Positions 10,341 to 18,962 are shown, counted from the first letter of the stretch. The stretch is 64,000 nt of DNA from Allobosea lathyri (GCF_900108245.1 NZ_FNUY01000015.1:28489-92488), one strand, 5' to 3'. Made by a program: numbers and translations. The notes: generated by a model from the letters alone, not told the origin.

Positions 10341-11450
10341 TTAAGCGTCCTGATCCTCCTCAAATAAAGCAAATTGCTCTGCTGCGACAGTTGTTGGGCC
10401 ATCCGAGAAGCTGACTCCCGCCATCACACCCAGGTCTCGGACAACCCGGGTCATGTGATGTATCATGTTCCACTCACGCCACATGGTCGCGTTGCCTGGA
10501 CCATCCAAGCGTTGCGCCACACGATAAATTTGATGATCTGCTCGTGAGAACGCCTGCCCCGCAAACTGCCCGCTATCGATAATTCTCTGACAGACGTCCT
10601 GCATAAGGACATCGTCTTTGCCTTCGCTATCGGCTCGAACAACCAAAGTGTGTGTCGGAGTCGTATAACGAATATGCCGAATTGCACGACCGCCACCCTT
10701 ACCCTTGGGAAAGACCATACCGCTGCAATCGGCGCCGAAATCTCCATAGCCTATCCGATCCGGCGAAACGTCACATTCATCGAGGGCGGCGTGAAAAACA
10801 CTCCACTCGTCCCGGCTGATCAGTTCATCTCCACCATGAACAGCCGGATTCTTGGAAGGGAAGTTTGACGCTTGGAAAATGATCTTCTGCCAACGACCGA
10901 CTTGGTCGGCAAGATCGAAGATTCCGGCGATTGATCCGGCAGCGATCTCGGGATCAAGGGGCGCGCCCGAAAAATCTATGAAGAGAACACACTCCTCTGC
11001 GGCAACCCTTGCCATCGCCAGCGCTTCACGAATGGCGTCTACATCGACCTCTTCATACGTAACCAAAACAGCGATTTTTAAGGCCGAGCGACACATAAAC
11101 TCTTTATACAACGGGCTTCTAAGATCTGCCAACCGCGCGACCGGTACAATTTGTGGGTTTCGCCCTTGAGCGATCCTAAAAATCTTCCTTAATCCATCAT
11201 CATCGAGTTGATTTGCAATAAAATTGGCATCCAAAAAAGCACGCCGAACGGGCCAGTTCTTGCCAATACGCTCACCCGTCATATATGCGATTTCATCGAT
11301 AGTCGGAACGCGCTCCAGTTCGTGATCATATTCCTTTGGCGGCGGAATAACGAACCGTGGCTCGACGAACTTCTGGATGTCCGGCATCAGGTTTGCAACA
11401 GCCGAGTACTCACCCTTCTTAAAACGTAAGCCAGGACAATACGGAAGCAT
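10341..11450 (-). CDS. Beta-family protein (PF14350-like), island gene 2
   Basis: A 369-residue soluble protein. The N-terminus LPYCPGLRFKKGEYSAV and the C-terminal stretch YGDFGADCSG, then IRYTTPTHTLVVRA and REWNMIHHMTRVV fit the beta protein family (PF14350), whose biochemical role is unknown. Such genes are often found in variable, phage-defence-like loci; that is family-level recollection. The ATG at 11450 has AGGAGGG 6 bases upstream, which overlaps the TAG of the preceding XRE-ImmA gene. With a 10-base gap, the two form one operon. Base composition is well below that of flanking genes, implying acquisition as a unit. No catalytic motif can be pointed to. Confidence 0.75.
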   Translation of the reverse strand: MLPYCPGLRFKKGEYSAVANLMPDIQKFVEPRFVIPPPKEYDHELERVPTIDEIAYMTGERIGKNWPVRRAFLDANFIANQLDDDGLRKIFRIAQGRNPQIVPVARLADLRSPLYKEFMCRSALKIAVLVTYEEVDVDAIREALAMARVAAEECVLFIDFSGAPLDPEIAAGSIAGIFDLADQVGRWQKIIFQASNFPSKNPAVHGGDELISRDEWSVFHAALDECDVSPDRIGYGDFGADCSGMVFPKGKGGGRAIRHIRYTTPTHTLVVRADSEGKDDVLMQDVCQRIIDSGQFAGQAFSRADHQIYRVAQRLDGPGNATMWREWNMIHHMTRVVRDLGVMAGVSFSDGPTTVAAEQFALFEEDQDA

Positions 11451-11460
11451 GAAAACCCTC

Positions 11461-12735
11461 CTAGAAACTGCCAATTATTGCATTACGGACTTTATTAATT
11501 CCGATATTTTGTGAAAATATCGAATAATCATCTCTTTCTTTTCTTATTCTTCCGAAAACGATCGACGGATGAATTCCTAATTCGTTCGCAAATCGTTCAA
11601 CCACAGAAGGCGATTTAGCAATACGCGCAGCAGAACGACGCCAGCGCTCCTCAGGGATTAAAACATTTGACGCAAATGAATTGGCCTCTGCTTCTTGTTC
11701 GTCAACCGCCTCGGCTTCCGCCTGATCAAAAAAGCCAATGCGAAGACCAGTACGATAATGAAGGGTAGCGTGAGCTATCTCATGCAGGAGCGTAAACCAA
11801 AAGTTGTCGACCGAATCCTTCCGTATTGTCATACCTATCACGGGAATTTCCCCCTCAAGGAAGGCCGCCCCGTCGATCATAAGTCCCGGAATTTGCGGCT
11901 CGACAATGAGTATGATGCCGTGCTCAAGCATCATCTCGCGAGCGCGTTTAGGGCCATCATCGTAAACGCTCAAGCGCACTAAGTCCGGCACCCACGTAAG
12001 GGCGAGAGGATTATACTGCGGCTTAATATCTGCAATAATCTCACGAGCCCTTTTGGAAACCCGCGCACGCCAAGCGTGAAGTAAAATATCATCGCTGTGA
12101 TCTCTTACGTTAAGACCCGTGCGAAGCAAAGAAGGGCTTCCAAAAGCAATTTTATTGTCAGCAATAAACCTTTTTAGTTCTGACTCATCGGCCTCGTTAG
12201 AGAACCAGCCATTATCTCGCCCATGCTTTAATACTTTTTTAATGTCAGATTTGGAAACATTCTCTATTAAGCACTCTATCCCACGAAATTCTTTTAAATC
12301 CAAGATTTCAGCACGAAGATTGACCCCAAGTAAAATCGCAATCTTAGTATAATTCTTCAAACTAATATTGCTATATCTATCCGCCTCGTACCTTTGAATT
12401 TGCTGCTCTTTTAGACCAAGCCTCCAGGCAAGCTCCTTTTGAGAGAGGCTCTTCGCTATCCTGGCAACTATTAACGTCAACCCAGGGTCGGCGCCTGCCC
12501 GTTGTCGAAGGGCATCATGATCGCCTCTATCCCTCGCAGATTCATACGCAGAGACCAATGAAGAGAGCTCTGAACGCTCAACCTTCATCGCTCGCATTAC
12601 CTGGGCGGCAACCTCAGGCGGCAGACCCGCGATCATAGGCTCCAATGCGCGTGCCGACGACAACGCCGCATCGAGCGCTGAAATTTGTGCACGCGCCTCC
12701 CGAAGTTCCCGCTCATTAAGAATCATATTCAGCAT
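11461..12735 (-). CDS. XRE-family regulator fused to an ImmA/IrrE metallopeptidase, island gene 1
   Basis: A 424-residue two-domain protein. Residues 1-75 are helical and antitoxin-like (ILNERELREARAQISALDAAL). An XRE helix-turn-helix occupies about 86-140 (SLSQKELAWRLGLKEQQIQRYE). A COG2856 zinc peptidase follows with HEIAH at 318-322 and a likely third ligand in EQEAEANSFAS near 348. ImmA-type peptidases cleave or inactivate repressors after a stress signal; here the peptidase and DNA-binding parts are in one chain. The ATG at 12735 has GAGGG 5 bases upstream; an ATG at 12726 also exists. Codon and base use are AT-rich: bases 12241-12300 contain 19 G or C of 60 by hand count. It is transcribed with the beta-family gene. 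Confidence 0.88.
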   Translation of the reverse strand: MLNMILNERELREARAQISALDAALSSARALEPMIAGLPPEVAAQVMRAMKVERSELSSLVSAYESARDRGDHDALRQRAGADPGLTLIVARIAKSLSQKELAWRLGLKEQQIQRYEADRYSNISLKNYTKIAILLGVNLRAEILDLKEFRGIECLIENVSKSDIKKVLKHGRDNGWFSNEADESELKRFIADNKIAFGSPSLLRTGLNVRDHSDDILLHAWRARVSKRAREIIADIKPQYNPLALTWVPDLVRLSVYDDGPKRAREMMLEHGIILIVEPQIPGLMIDGAAFLEGEIPVIGMTIRKDSVDNFWFTLLHEIAHATLHYRTGLRIGFFDQAEAEAVDEQEAEANSFASNVLIPEERWRRSAARIAKSPSVVERFANELGIHPSIVFGRIRKERDDYSIFSQNIGINKVRNAIIGSF

Positions 12736-12753
12736 CGTGCCCTCACTAGAACA

Positions 12754-12767
12754 CAACATAATTGTTG
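12754..12767. promoter_or_regulatory. Candidate operator of the XRE-ImmA operon
   Basis: Inverted repeat CAACA-TAAT-TGTTG, 18 bases upstream of the XRE-ImmA start, in an AT-rich patch. Its position suits autoregulation by the XRE domain. Its role is inferred from position and symmetry only. Confidence 0.45.
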
Positions 12768-12813
12768 CGTCAACGGCGCGGGCGTCTCGGCCGCGTTTGG
12801 CCAAGATAATGAT

Positions 12814-12920
12814 TTATCCCGCCCCCCATCATCCGCCTTATCCTGCCCTCGCCCACACCCAAACGGGGCGGCCGTCCGAATGTATACTAGAGGTTGGGTG
12901 AGTGAGGGTCGGCGCCTGCG
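12814..12920. repeat. Duplicated 107-bp intergenic element, copy 1
   Basis: Shares long near-identical blocks with 13772-13877, including GCCCTCGCCCA, AAACGGGGCGGCCGTCCG, GAGGTTGGGTG and GAGGGTCGGCGCCTGCGG. It lies at the edge of the AT-rich island, on the other side of the cupin gene from copy 2. Confidence 0.85.
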
Positions 12921-13014
12921 GGCAGGGGTTACGCCCCGGCCCAGCGGCTCCCTCCTCCAGCCCTCCGGACCACCTTCTCCCTCCGGAGAAGGACGAGCGC
13001 CGCGGCTCCCCCGC

Positions 13015-13368
13015 CTAGCCCTGCGCCTCGCGCCAATGCGGATAGGTGACATAGGCGGTCACCGCGTCCTCCTCATGCGCGCGGATCGTCACCTTTTCGC
13101 CCTTGGGCATATAGACGATCTCGCCGGGGCCGGCGGTCACCGTCCCGTCCTCCGTCGTGACGGAGAGCCGGCCTTTCAGCACGATCATGATGTCGTCGAC
13201 CGCCATCGTCTCGCTCAGGCTCGATCCGGCGCCCCAGCGCCCATAGCCGATGGTGACCGGCCCGCCATGCCGCTCGTCGACGAGGTTTCCGGTGAAAATC
13301 TCGCCCTCCTGCCCGGGCGAGCGTTCCATCGACGCATCAGCAATCGCGAGTTTGCGCAGTTTCATCAT
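13015..13368 (-). CDS. Cupin-domain protein (EutQ-like)
   Basis: A 117-residue single cupin barrel. The first cupin motif is degenerate (GAGSSLSETMAVDDIMIVLKG) and lacks the usual His pair, while the second half has GPGEIVYMPKGEKVTI. The resemblance is to EutQ-type cupins of ethanolamine utilisation, but no eut gene is near, so the function is open. Two adjacent ATGs (13368, 13365) follow GGGAG; the second has the better spacing. It stands alone between two copies of a duplicated repeat. Confidence 0.75.
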   Translation of the reverse strand: MMKLRKLAIADASMERSPGQEGEIFTGNLVDERHGGPVTIGYGRWGAGSSLSETMAVDDIMIVLKGRLSVTTEDGTVTAGPGEIVYMPKGEKVTIRAHEEDAVTAYVTYPHWREAQG

Positions 13369-13468
13369 CCTCTCCCTGTCCGTCCGGAGCAGCCCGGCAT
13401 CCGGGCACGAACAGGAACTACGGGTTTCCCGCGCAGAGGTTCCCCATGAGGGCGGGCCCTTCCCTCCC

Positions 13469-13599
13469 CGTCATGGTCGGGCTTGTCCCGACCATCCACG
13501 TCTTGCGACGCTGATGGAAGACGGCCAGCCAGTGACGAAGACTGCCGCCAATCGTTCCCGCGCAAGACGTGGATGGTCGCCACAAGGGCGACCATGACG
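13469..13599. repeat. Family D palindrome, copy 1
   Basis: Outer arms CGTCATGGTCG and CGACCATGACG; inner arms CATCCACGTCTTGC and GCAAGACGTGGATG. The left half also contains the small hairpin GGTCGGG/CCCGACC. Related to 44794-44932 and 57602-57687. Confidence 0.85.
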
Positions 13600-13701
13600 G
13601 CGAGGCGCGGGCAGGGGTGAGGTGTCGGCCGCTGGACCAGTGAGGCGAAGCCCCAATGGCCGCTGCTGTCAGGTCACGGACACGGCGTCAAAGGGCCGAC
13701 A

Positions 13702-13733
13702 CCTCACCCTGCCCTCTCCTTACAGGAGAGGGT
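13702..13733. repeat. CCCTCTCC hairpin element
   Basis: CCTCACCCTGCCCTCTCC-TTACA-GGAGAGGG, a short hairpin of the type repeated at 29821-29855. Confidence 0.6.
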
Positions 13734-13771
13734 TCCCCGCGTTGCCGGCGCCTCGACCGGACACAGGAAAC

Positions 13772-13877
13772 TTATCCCCGCCCCCCATCACCCGCCCTAT
13801 CCTGCCCTCGCCCATCACCCAAACGGGGCGGCCGTCCGGAGGTATGCTGGAGGTTGGGTGAGGGTCGGCGCCTGCGG
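13772..13877. repeat. Duplicated 107-bp intergenic element, copy 2
   Basis: Near-identical to 12814-12920 with small indels, in the same orientation, about 960 bp away. Confidence 0.85.
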
Positions 13878-14286
13878 CTGGTCTTACAAGCCAGACTCGG
13901 GAGGCTTCGGGGCACCGCCCTGGGGGTACTACGGCCCCTGTGCGAGGAGCTCGCTGGAAGGCGTGGCGGCGATGGAATGGCGTGGCGACGACGCTTCTCT
14001 CCCGTGAGGGAAAGGGGTGTCCGAACCCGCCTCTCCTGAACCGCCCTGCCCGATAAGCGCGGCCCGAGGTCAAAAATCGCCGAAGGCGGAGCGCCACGGG
14101 GCGTGCGACGGGTGGCTCAATCCCGCCGCGCCGCGTCCGGGCCTTTCGGAACGCGGATCATTCTCGCGCCTCGCGGCGCTCCGCCAGCCCCTGTCACCCC
14201 CGCCGCGCGCCAGCGTGGGCGGATCTTTCTGCGCGCCCGCTTTTCCCGAGCTAGGCGGGCTGCGCGCCCCGCTAGAGGAGCCCGCC

Positions 14287-14628
14287 ATGGCCACGCGCGA
14301 GACATCAGCCTTCAGCGCCGAACATATCGCCAAATTCCACCGCATGCAGGCATTGCGGCCCGTCGTCCTGCATCGCATGGGCGATGTGCTCGAGGTCTGG
14401 CGCGATTGCGCGAACAAGCCCTGCCGGCGCGCCAGAAGCTGCCAGCGCAGCGACGCGACCTGCCTCTATGCCTTCATGCAGGCGCTGCCGGAGGAAGAGC
14501 ACCGCCTGTTCCGCTACGCGCTGGAAAACCGCCGCGACGGCCTCGACCCCGACGAGGCGATCGAGCGGGCGCAGGCGCGCGTCGAAAGCGAGATCGCCCG
14601 CGGACTATATCAGCCCGCGCCGGGATGA
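14287..14628 (+). CDS. Hypothetical protein with a four-cysteine motif
   Basis: A 113-residue protein I cannot assign to a named family with certainty. The middle carries four cysteines spaced C-x4-C-x5-C-x6-C (CANKPCRRARSC, then ATCLYAF), which could bind zinc or an iron-sulfur centre. The rest is helical and charged (EEEHRLFRYALENRRDGLDPDEAIERA). There is no signal peptide or membrane segment. The ATG at 14287 follows GAGGAG at 14275-14280. It is 30 bases upstream of nat and probably co-transcribed with it. Confidence 0.75.
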   Translation: MATRETSAFSAEHIAKFHRMQALRPVVLHRMGDVLEVWRDCANKPCRRARSCQRSDATCLYAFMQALPEEEHRLFRYALENRRDGLDPDEAIERAQARVESEIARGLYQPAPG

Positions 14629-14658
14629 CGGCGCGCGGCTTCTGCGAGATAAGACAGC

Positions 14659-15480
14659 ATGACCTCGCCGACACTCTCCCCCTCCGATCTCGCCGCCTAT
14701 CTCGCCCGCATCGGCTATGACGGCCCGGTCGCGCCGACGCGCGCGGCGCTGGACCGGCTGCATCTGCTGCACCCCCAGGCCATCCCCTTCGAGAACCTGA
14801 ACCCGCTCGCCGGCCTGCCCGTCAGGATCGACCTCGCCAGCGTCGTCGCAAAGCTCGTCCGCTCGAAGCGCGGCGGCTACTGCTTCGAGCACAACACCCT
14901 GTTCAGGGCGGTGCTGGAGGCGTTCGGTTTCGCGGTGGTGCCGCTGTTCGCGCGCGTGCTGATGGGCCAGCCCGAGGACATGCAGACCGCACAGACCCAT
15001 AAATTGCTGCACCTAACCTGCGAAGGCGAGGATCTGATCGCCGATGTCGGCTTCGGCGGCATGACGCTGACGGGCCCGATGCGGCTCGTGCCCGGCCTCG
15101 ATCAGCAGACGCCGCACGAGCCCTATCGCCTCGACCGCACCGGCGAAGACTGGTGGCTGCGCGCGCAGGTCGCCGGCGACTGGCGCCTGCTCTACCGCTT
15201 CACGCTGCGCCCGACATGGCCGGTCGACGAAGCGGTCTCCAACCACTATGTCGCGACGCACCCGGCCTCTGCCTTCACCACCACGCTGCGCGTCGCCCGC
15301 ATCCTGCCCAGGGGACGGCTCGCCCTGCTGAACCGCCGCCTGACCGAGCACAGGCTGGGCGAGGCCTCGCTGGTTCAGGATATCGCGGATGACGCCGCGC
15401 TGCGGGCCGTGCTGTTGGAGCGCTTCGGCATCGAGGAGACGGACGAGGTCTGGGCGAAGGCGGCCGCCCGGATCGCCTGA
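14659..15480 (+). CDS. nat: Arylamine N-acetyltransferase
   Basis: A 273-residue NAT enzyme that transfers acetyl from acetyl-CoA to arylamines, hydrazines or related acceptors via a Cys-His-Asp triad. The triad is visible: C75 in RGGYCFEHN, H114 in AQTHKLLHL, D129 in LIADVGFGG. IPFENL near 42 is also typical. Length is normal for the family. It follows the four-cysteine protein by 30 bases and converges on the cyclase gene with only 1 base between stop codons, so read-through antisense is possible. Cytoplasmic; physiological substrate unknown. Confidence 0.94.
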   Translation: MTSPTLSPSDLAAYLARIGYDGPVAPTRAALDRLHLLHPQAIPFENLNPLAGLPVRIDLASVVAKLVRSKRGGYCFEHNTLFRAVLEAFGFAVVPLFARVLMGQPEDMQTAQTHKLLHLTCEGEDLIADVGFGGMTLTGPMRLVPGLDQQTPHEPYRLDRTGEDWWLRAQVAGDWRLLYRFTLRPTWPVDEAVSNHYVATHPASAFTTTLRVARILPRGRLALLNRRLTEHRLGEASLVQDIADDAALRAVLLERFGIEETDEVWAKAAARIA

Positions 15481-15481
15481 T

Positions 15482-17221
15482 CTATTGCCCGGCGCCGATG
15501 ATCGCGGCGAAGACGGGCACGGGCTGGTCGAAACCCTTCAGGCTGCGTGGGTCCAGTTCGACAAGCGGCACGCGCGAACCGATAGCCTGAGCCGCAACGC
15601 GGTCGATCAGGATTTCGGAATCCTCGGCGCTCGAACACAGGCGCGAGGCGAGGTTCACAACATTGCCGATGGCGGTGTAGTCGAGCCGCCCCTCCGAGCC
15701 GATCCGCCCGACGGTCGCCGGCCCCATGGCGAGGCCGACGCCAAAGCCGAGCCGGTGGTCCAGCGCCCGCCAGCCGACCAGCAGCGTCTGCACGCTGGTT
15801 TGCATGTCGCTGGCCATCCTGACCGCGCGCAGGGCCGGGTCCGGGCAGGATACCGGCGCATTGACCAGCACCATCACCCCATCCCCGGAGAAGCTGGTCA
15901 GCGTGGCCTCATGCGCGCCGATCACCCTTTGAAGGGCGTCGTAATATTCGCCGAGCACACCCATGATGGTTTCGGGCTCTTCCCGGGCCGAGAAGGCGGT
16001 GAACCCGCGCAGATCGCAGAACACCACGACGACTTCGACGCGCCGCCCCTCGAGCACGCTGTCATCGCCGGTACGGTCGACCAGCTCGGCCACCTGCGGC
16101 GCCAGAAAGCGCCTGAGCCGGCTGATGCGCTCCGCGTGCTCCTGCGAGACGGCCAATTCGCCGGCCATCTCGTTGAAGCGGGTCGCGACCCGCTCGAATT
16201 CATCGCCCGTCGCAAGATCGATCCGGTGGTCGAACTGGCCCGCGCCGATCCGGGCGACACCGTCCTCCAGCAGGCGTATCGGCCCGATCATGCGCTGGGT
16301 CAGCCAGTAGGCGAGCAGCGCCGCCAGCGCCGCGCCGCCGATGAGCAACGCGCCGGTACGCCAGAGCGCGGCATGGATCGGCCCGAACGCCTCGGCCACG
16401 GGCTGCTTGACGATAACGCTCCAATCGACGCCGGGGATCGGCGCCATCGCGGCCAGCACCGTATTCCCCGCAATGTCCACGCCGGCAACCGCCTGGCCGG
16501 GCCGCGCCAGAATGGCCGCCCGCAAGGCCTTGAGCGGCCAGGTGGCCGCCTCGTCGGCGCGCAAGACCAGGCTGATATCGGGATGGGCAACGAGGCGTCC
16601 CGGCTGGTCGAGCACGAACGCCTCCCCGGTTTTCCCGACATGGATCGCCGAGACCACGTCCCAGATGAATTTGAGGTTGATCTCCGCGACCGTGACCCCG
16701 ACCGCCGAGCGGTTGCCCGCCACTGCGATGGTCATATAGGGCTCCGACCCGCGATAGAACGTGACCGGGCCGAACCAGACCCGATTGCGGCGGGCGCCGA
16801 TCACGGCTGGATTGGCCGACTGGTCATCGCCGCCCTCGACCCTGTTCAGGCCGATACGCGAGACGAACAGCCGTTCCCGGCCGGCAGCATCGATCAGGCT
16901 GAGGCTCACCACGGCAGGGACCTGACGCATGAGGCGCAAGGCATCAAGCCGGCGCCGCTCGTCGGCAGCGTCCGACCAAGGCAATTGCACGGTCCAGCCG
17001 AGCTGGTCGCGGATGCCTTCCATGAAGTCCTGGATCTTCGATGCCGCCGAGCGGGCTTCCGCCCCCAGAAGATCATTCAGCCTCGCGCGCTGGTCGTGAT
17101 ATCCGAACCACGCCTCGCTCCCGCCCGCGATGAGAAGCGGCACCACGACCGCCGCAAACAAGGCAAGGAAGTACTTCGTGAACAGCGAGGTTCGTTGGGC
17201 GACGGGAGAGTGTGTCACCAT
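15482..17221 (-). CDS. Membrane adenylate/guanylate cyclase with Cache sensor and HAMP
   Basis: A 579-residue class III nucleotide cyclase. Order: short N-terminus, membrane segment about 14-34, periplasmic dCache-like sensor about 40-300 (ends MAPIPGVDWSVIVKQP, a typical Cache tail), second membrane segment about 307-325, HAMP about 326-380, cyclase domain about 395-560. The catalytic domain shows VVVFCDLRGFTAFS (metal Asp), SFSGDGVMVLVNAP (second Asp) and DYTAIGNVVNLASRL (transition-state Asn). It would convert ATP to cAMP on an extracytoplasmic cue. The upstream same-strand gene encodes an orphan periplasmic binding protein 58 bases away, which could deliver the ligand. Confidence 0.93.
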   Translation of the reverse strand: MVTHSPVAQRTSLFTKYFLALFAAVVVPLLIAGGSEAWFGYHDQRARLNDLLGAEARSAASKIQDFMEGIRDQLGWTVQLPWSDAADERRRLDALRLMRQVPAVVSLSLIDAAGRERLFVSRIGLNRVEGGDDQSANPAVIGARRNRVWFGPVTFYRGSEPYMTIAVAGNRSAVGVTVAEINLKFIWDVVSAIHVGKTGEAFVLDQPGRLVAHPDISLVLRADEAATWPLKALRAAILARPGQAVAGVDIAGNTVLAAMAPIPGVDWSVIVKQPVAEAFGPIHAALWRTGALLIGGAALAALLAYWLTQRMIGPIRLLEDGVARIGAGQFDHRIDLATGDEFERVATRFNEMAGELAVSQEHAERISRLRRFLAPQVAELVDRTGDDSVLEGRRVEVVVVFCDLRGFTAFSAREEPETIMGVLGEYYDALQRVIGAHEATLTSFSGDGVMVLVNAPVSCPDPALRAVRMASDMQTSVQTLLVGWRALDHRLGFGVGLAMGPATVGRIGSEGRLDYTAIGNVVNLASRLCSSAEDSEILIDRVAAQAIGSRVPLVELDPRSLKGFDQPVPVFAAIIGAGQ

Positions 17222-17279
17222 GTCAGCTCATGCGCCGGCCTCTCAGCCAGCTTGCTCGGGTCAGGTCATTCGAGAGTAG

Positions 17280-18260
17280 TCATTCGATCACGGCGTCGGC
17301 ACTGCTCAAAATCGAGGGCGGAAAGGCAATGCCGAGCGCCTTGGCAGCCTTGAGATTGATGAACAGCTCGACTTTCGTGACCCGCTGAACCGCCAGATCG
17401 GCAGGCCGCTCGCCCTTGAGTATGCGACCGGCATACATCCCGGCGTGACGGTGCGACTGGTCGAAATCGCCGCCATAGCTCATCAGCCCGCCGGCTACGG
17501 GGAAGTCGCGCGATTGGGTGATGGCAGGCACGCCATGGCGGGCTGCGAGCGCGGCCAGTTGGCCGCTGCGATAGGCGAAATAGGGATCGGAGGTGAAGAC
17601 CAGCCCACCCGCTTGCATCCCGGCGACAGCCGCGAACACGGCTTCGAATTCCTGTTCGGTGCTGGCGTTCAGAATGCGCAGCTGCAGTCCGAGGCTGCTG
17701 GCTCCCGCATGCAGGTTCGCCAGTTGGGAATTCGAGGTCGGGCTGGTCGGGTTGGCCGCAACCGCGAAAACCCGGTTGGCCGGAAAGAGCTCGTGCATGA
17801 ACTCCAGCCGCTTGAGCGAGGCTTCCACACTCAGGCTCGACACGCCCGTGAGATTGCCGCCCGGCCGGGACAGGCTGCCGACCACGCCCAGCGCAATGGG
17901 ATCGCCGCCCATCTCAAAGACGATCGGGATCGTCCTGGTCGCCGATTTGGCCGCCAGCGCAACCTCGGCGCCACCCGGCGCCACGATCACGGTCACCTGG
18001 CGATTGACGAGTTCTGTCGCGAGGGCAGGCAGCTGGCGGTATTGACCTTCCGCCCAGCGAAACTCGATCGCGACATTGCGCCCCGCGATATAGCCGGTCT
18101 CTGCCAGCCCTTCTCGGAACGCCTTGAGGCGACTGGCATAGGGTTCAGGGGATTCGGAGCCGAGATAGCCAATGACCGGCATGGCCAGCCGCTGAGCGCG
18201 GGCCGGAGTCATCCACGCTGCCGCACCGCCAAAGAGCGCGACGAATTCGCGCCGCCGCAT
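17280..18260 (-). CDS. ABC transporter substrate-binding protein, TrpX/DUF534-type (orphan)
   Basis: A 326-residue periplasmic binding protein. The N-terminus RRREFVALFGGAAAWMTPARAQ is the twin-Arg-like leader of this large rhizobial family, so the ATG at 18260 is preferred; upstream ATGs at 18290 and 18305 would bury the leader. Body motifs: VIGYLGSESPEP, FREGLAETGYIAGRNVAIEFRWAEGQ (read in parts), VFEMGGDPIALGVVGSLSRPGGNLTG. No permease or ATPase is encoded nearby; instead the next gene is a Cache-type cyclase. A role as sensory ligand carrier is inference from that pairing. Confidence 0.85.
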   Translation of the reverse strand: MRRREFVALFGGAAAWMTPARAQRLAMPVIGYLGSESPEPYASRLKAFREGLAETGYIAGRNVAIEFRWAEGQYRQLPALATELVNRQVTVIVAPGGAEVALAAKSATRTIPIVFEMGGDPIALGVVGSLSRPGGNLTGVSSLSVEASLKRLEFMHELFPANRVFAVAANPTSPTSNSQLANLHAGASSLGLQLRILNASTEQEFEAVFAAVAGMQAGGLVFTSDPYFAYRSGQLAALAARHGVPAITQSRDFPVAGGLMSYGGDFDQSHRHAGMYAGRILKGERPADLAVQRVTKVELFINLKAAKALGIAFPPSILSSADAVIE

Positions 18261-18962
18261 AGCTCCGGTTCGACGAGCGGCGCAGGGCATGAAACGCAAG
18301 GCCATTCCCCCTTCCAACCAATACCGGCTGGTCTCCGGAAGCGCTCGATATGACCCCAATCGCTTTGGCACAGCATAGCCGCACCGCCGGCCTTGCGAAA
18401 CCCGTTAACCACGATCCAGCCGCTTGGGCGCCGCAGCTTACGCGACCAGGGCAAGCGCATCGGAATCATACGGCTGGGCTGCGACGGAGCAGTGCTTCCA
18501 GCTCGTCGAGCACAGTGCGCCCGACAACGGGCCGCAAGCCCCGGTTGCCATGCGTCACACGCGCGTCGGCCCCTGCAGAAGAAGAATTTTAGCCCGCGCA
18601 GCCCGCCTGTGTCGGGGCTGGCGGCAAAAGGCCACACGGCCAAGCCGGGCCGTCTTTGACGTGTATCGGCAGACTGAGCAGGTGCAACATGCCTATTCCA
18701 AAGGCGATGACGGAATTTCTTAAGGCTCGAAAACTCGAATGACTACGAAATAGGCAGATCTCGAGTCGCAAACGCCACCCAGGGGAGCACGAAACGCGGG
18801 AGGTCTCATAAAAATGACCGATCCCTTAACTGACTATGCGCAAGACGCATAACGGAACTGATAACTCGCCTCTGTGAGAGGCAGAGTGGCTCGCCTATAT
18901 GCAGTGCACAACGAATTCATCGCTGTCGGGACTAACCCCCGAAAGAACTTAGGAGAATTACA
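18261..18962. other. Intergenic region before the DUF1127 gene
   Basis: 702 bases with no supported gene. A small hairpin GCCTCT-GTG-AGAGGC at 18868-18882 lies in what would be the DUF1127 leader. Nothing else is recognised. Confidence 0.55.

Larger units (their letters stand above)
13369..14286. other. Long repeat-rich intergenic region
   Basis: 918 bases without a supported gene between the cupin gene and the Cys-motif protein. It contains a family D palindrome (13469-13599), a CCCTCTCC/GGAGAGGG hairpin (13706-13733) and the second copy of the 107-bp element (13772-13877). Both strands carry short GC-driven open frames that show no family resemblance. Confidence 0.7.

Noticed and set aside
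10207..13014. Prophage or integrative element around the AT-rich island
   Set aside because: No integrase, tRNA target, phage structural gene or flanking direct repeat could be seen; only two cargo-like genes are present.
13602..14286. Small plus-strand genes in the repeat-rich gap
   Set aside because: Their translations consist of repeat sequence and Arg/Pro-rich filler without a ribosome site or family match.
15389..17353. 654-codon plus-strand open frame
   Set aside because: Antisense of the cyclase gene, low-complexity Arg/Asp composition, no motif.
18636..18656. Terminator ACGGCC...GGCCGT in the DUF1127 upstream region
   Set aside because: Only a 6-bp stem and CTTTG instead of a T-run; no gene upstream on that strand.
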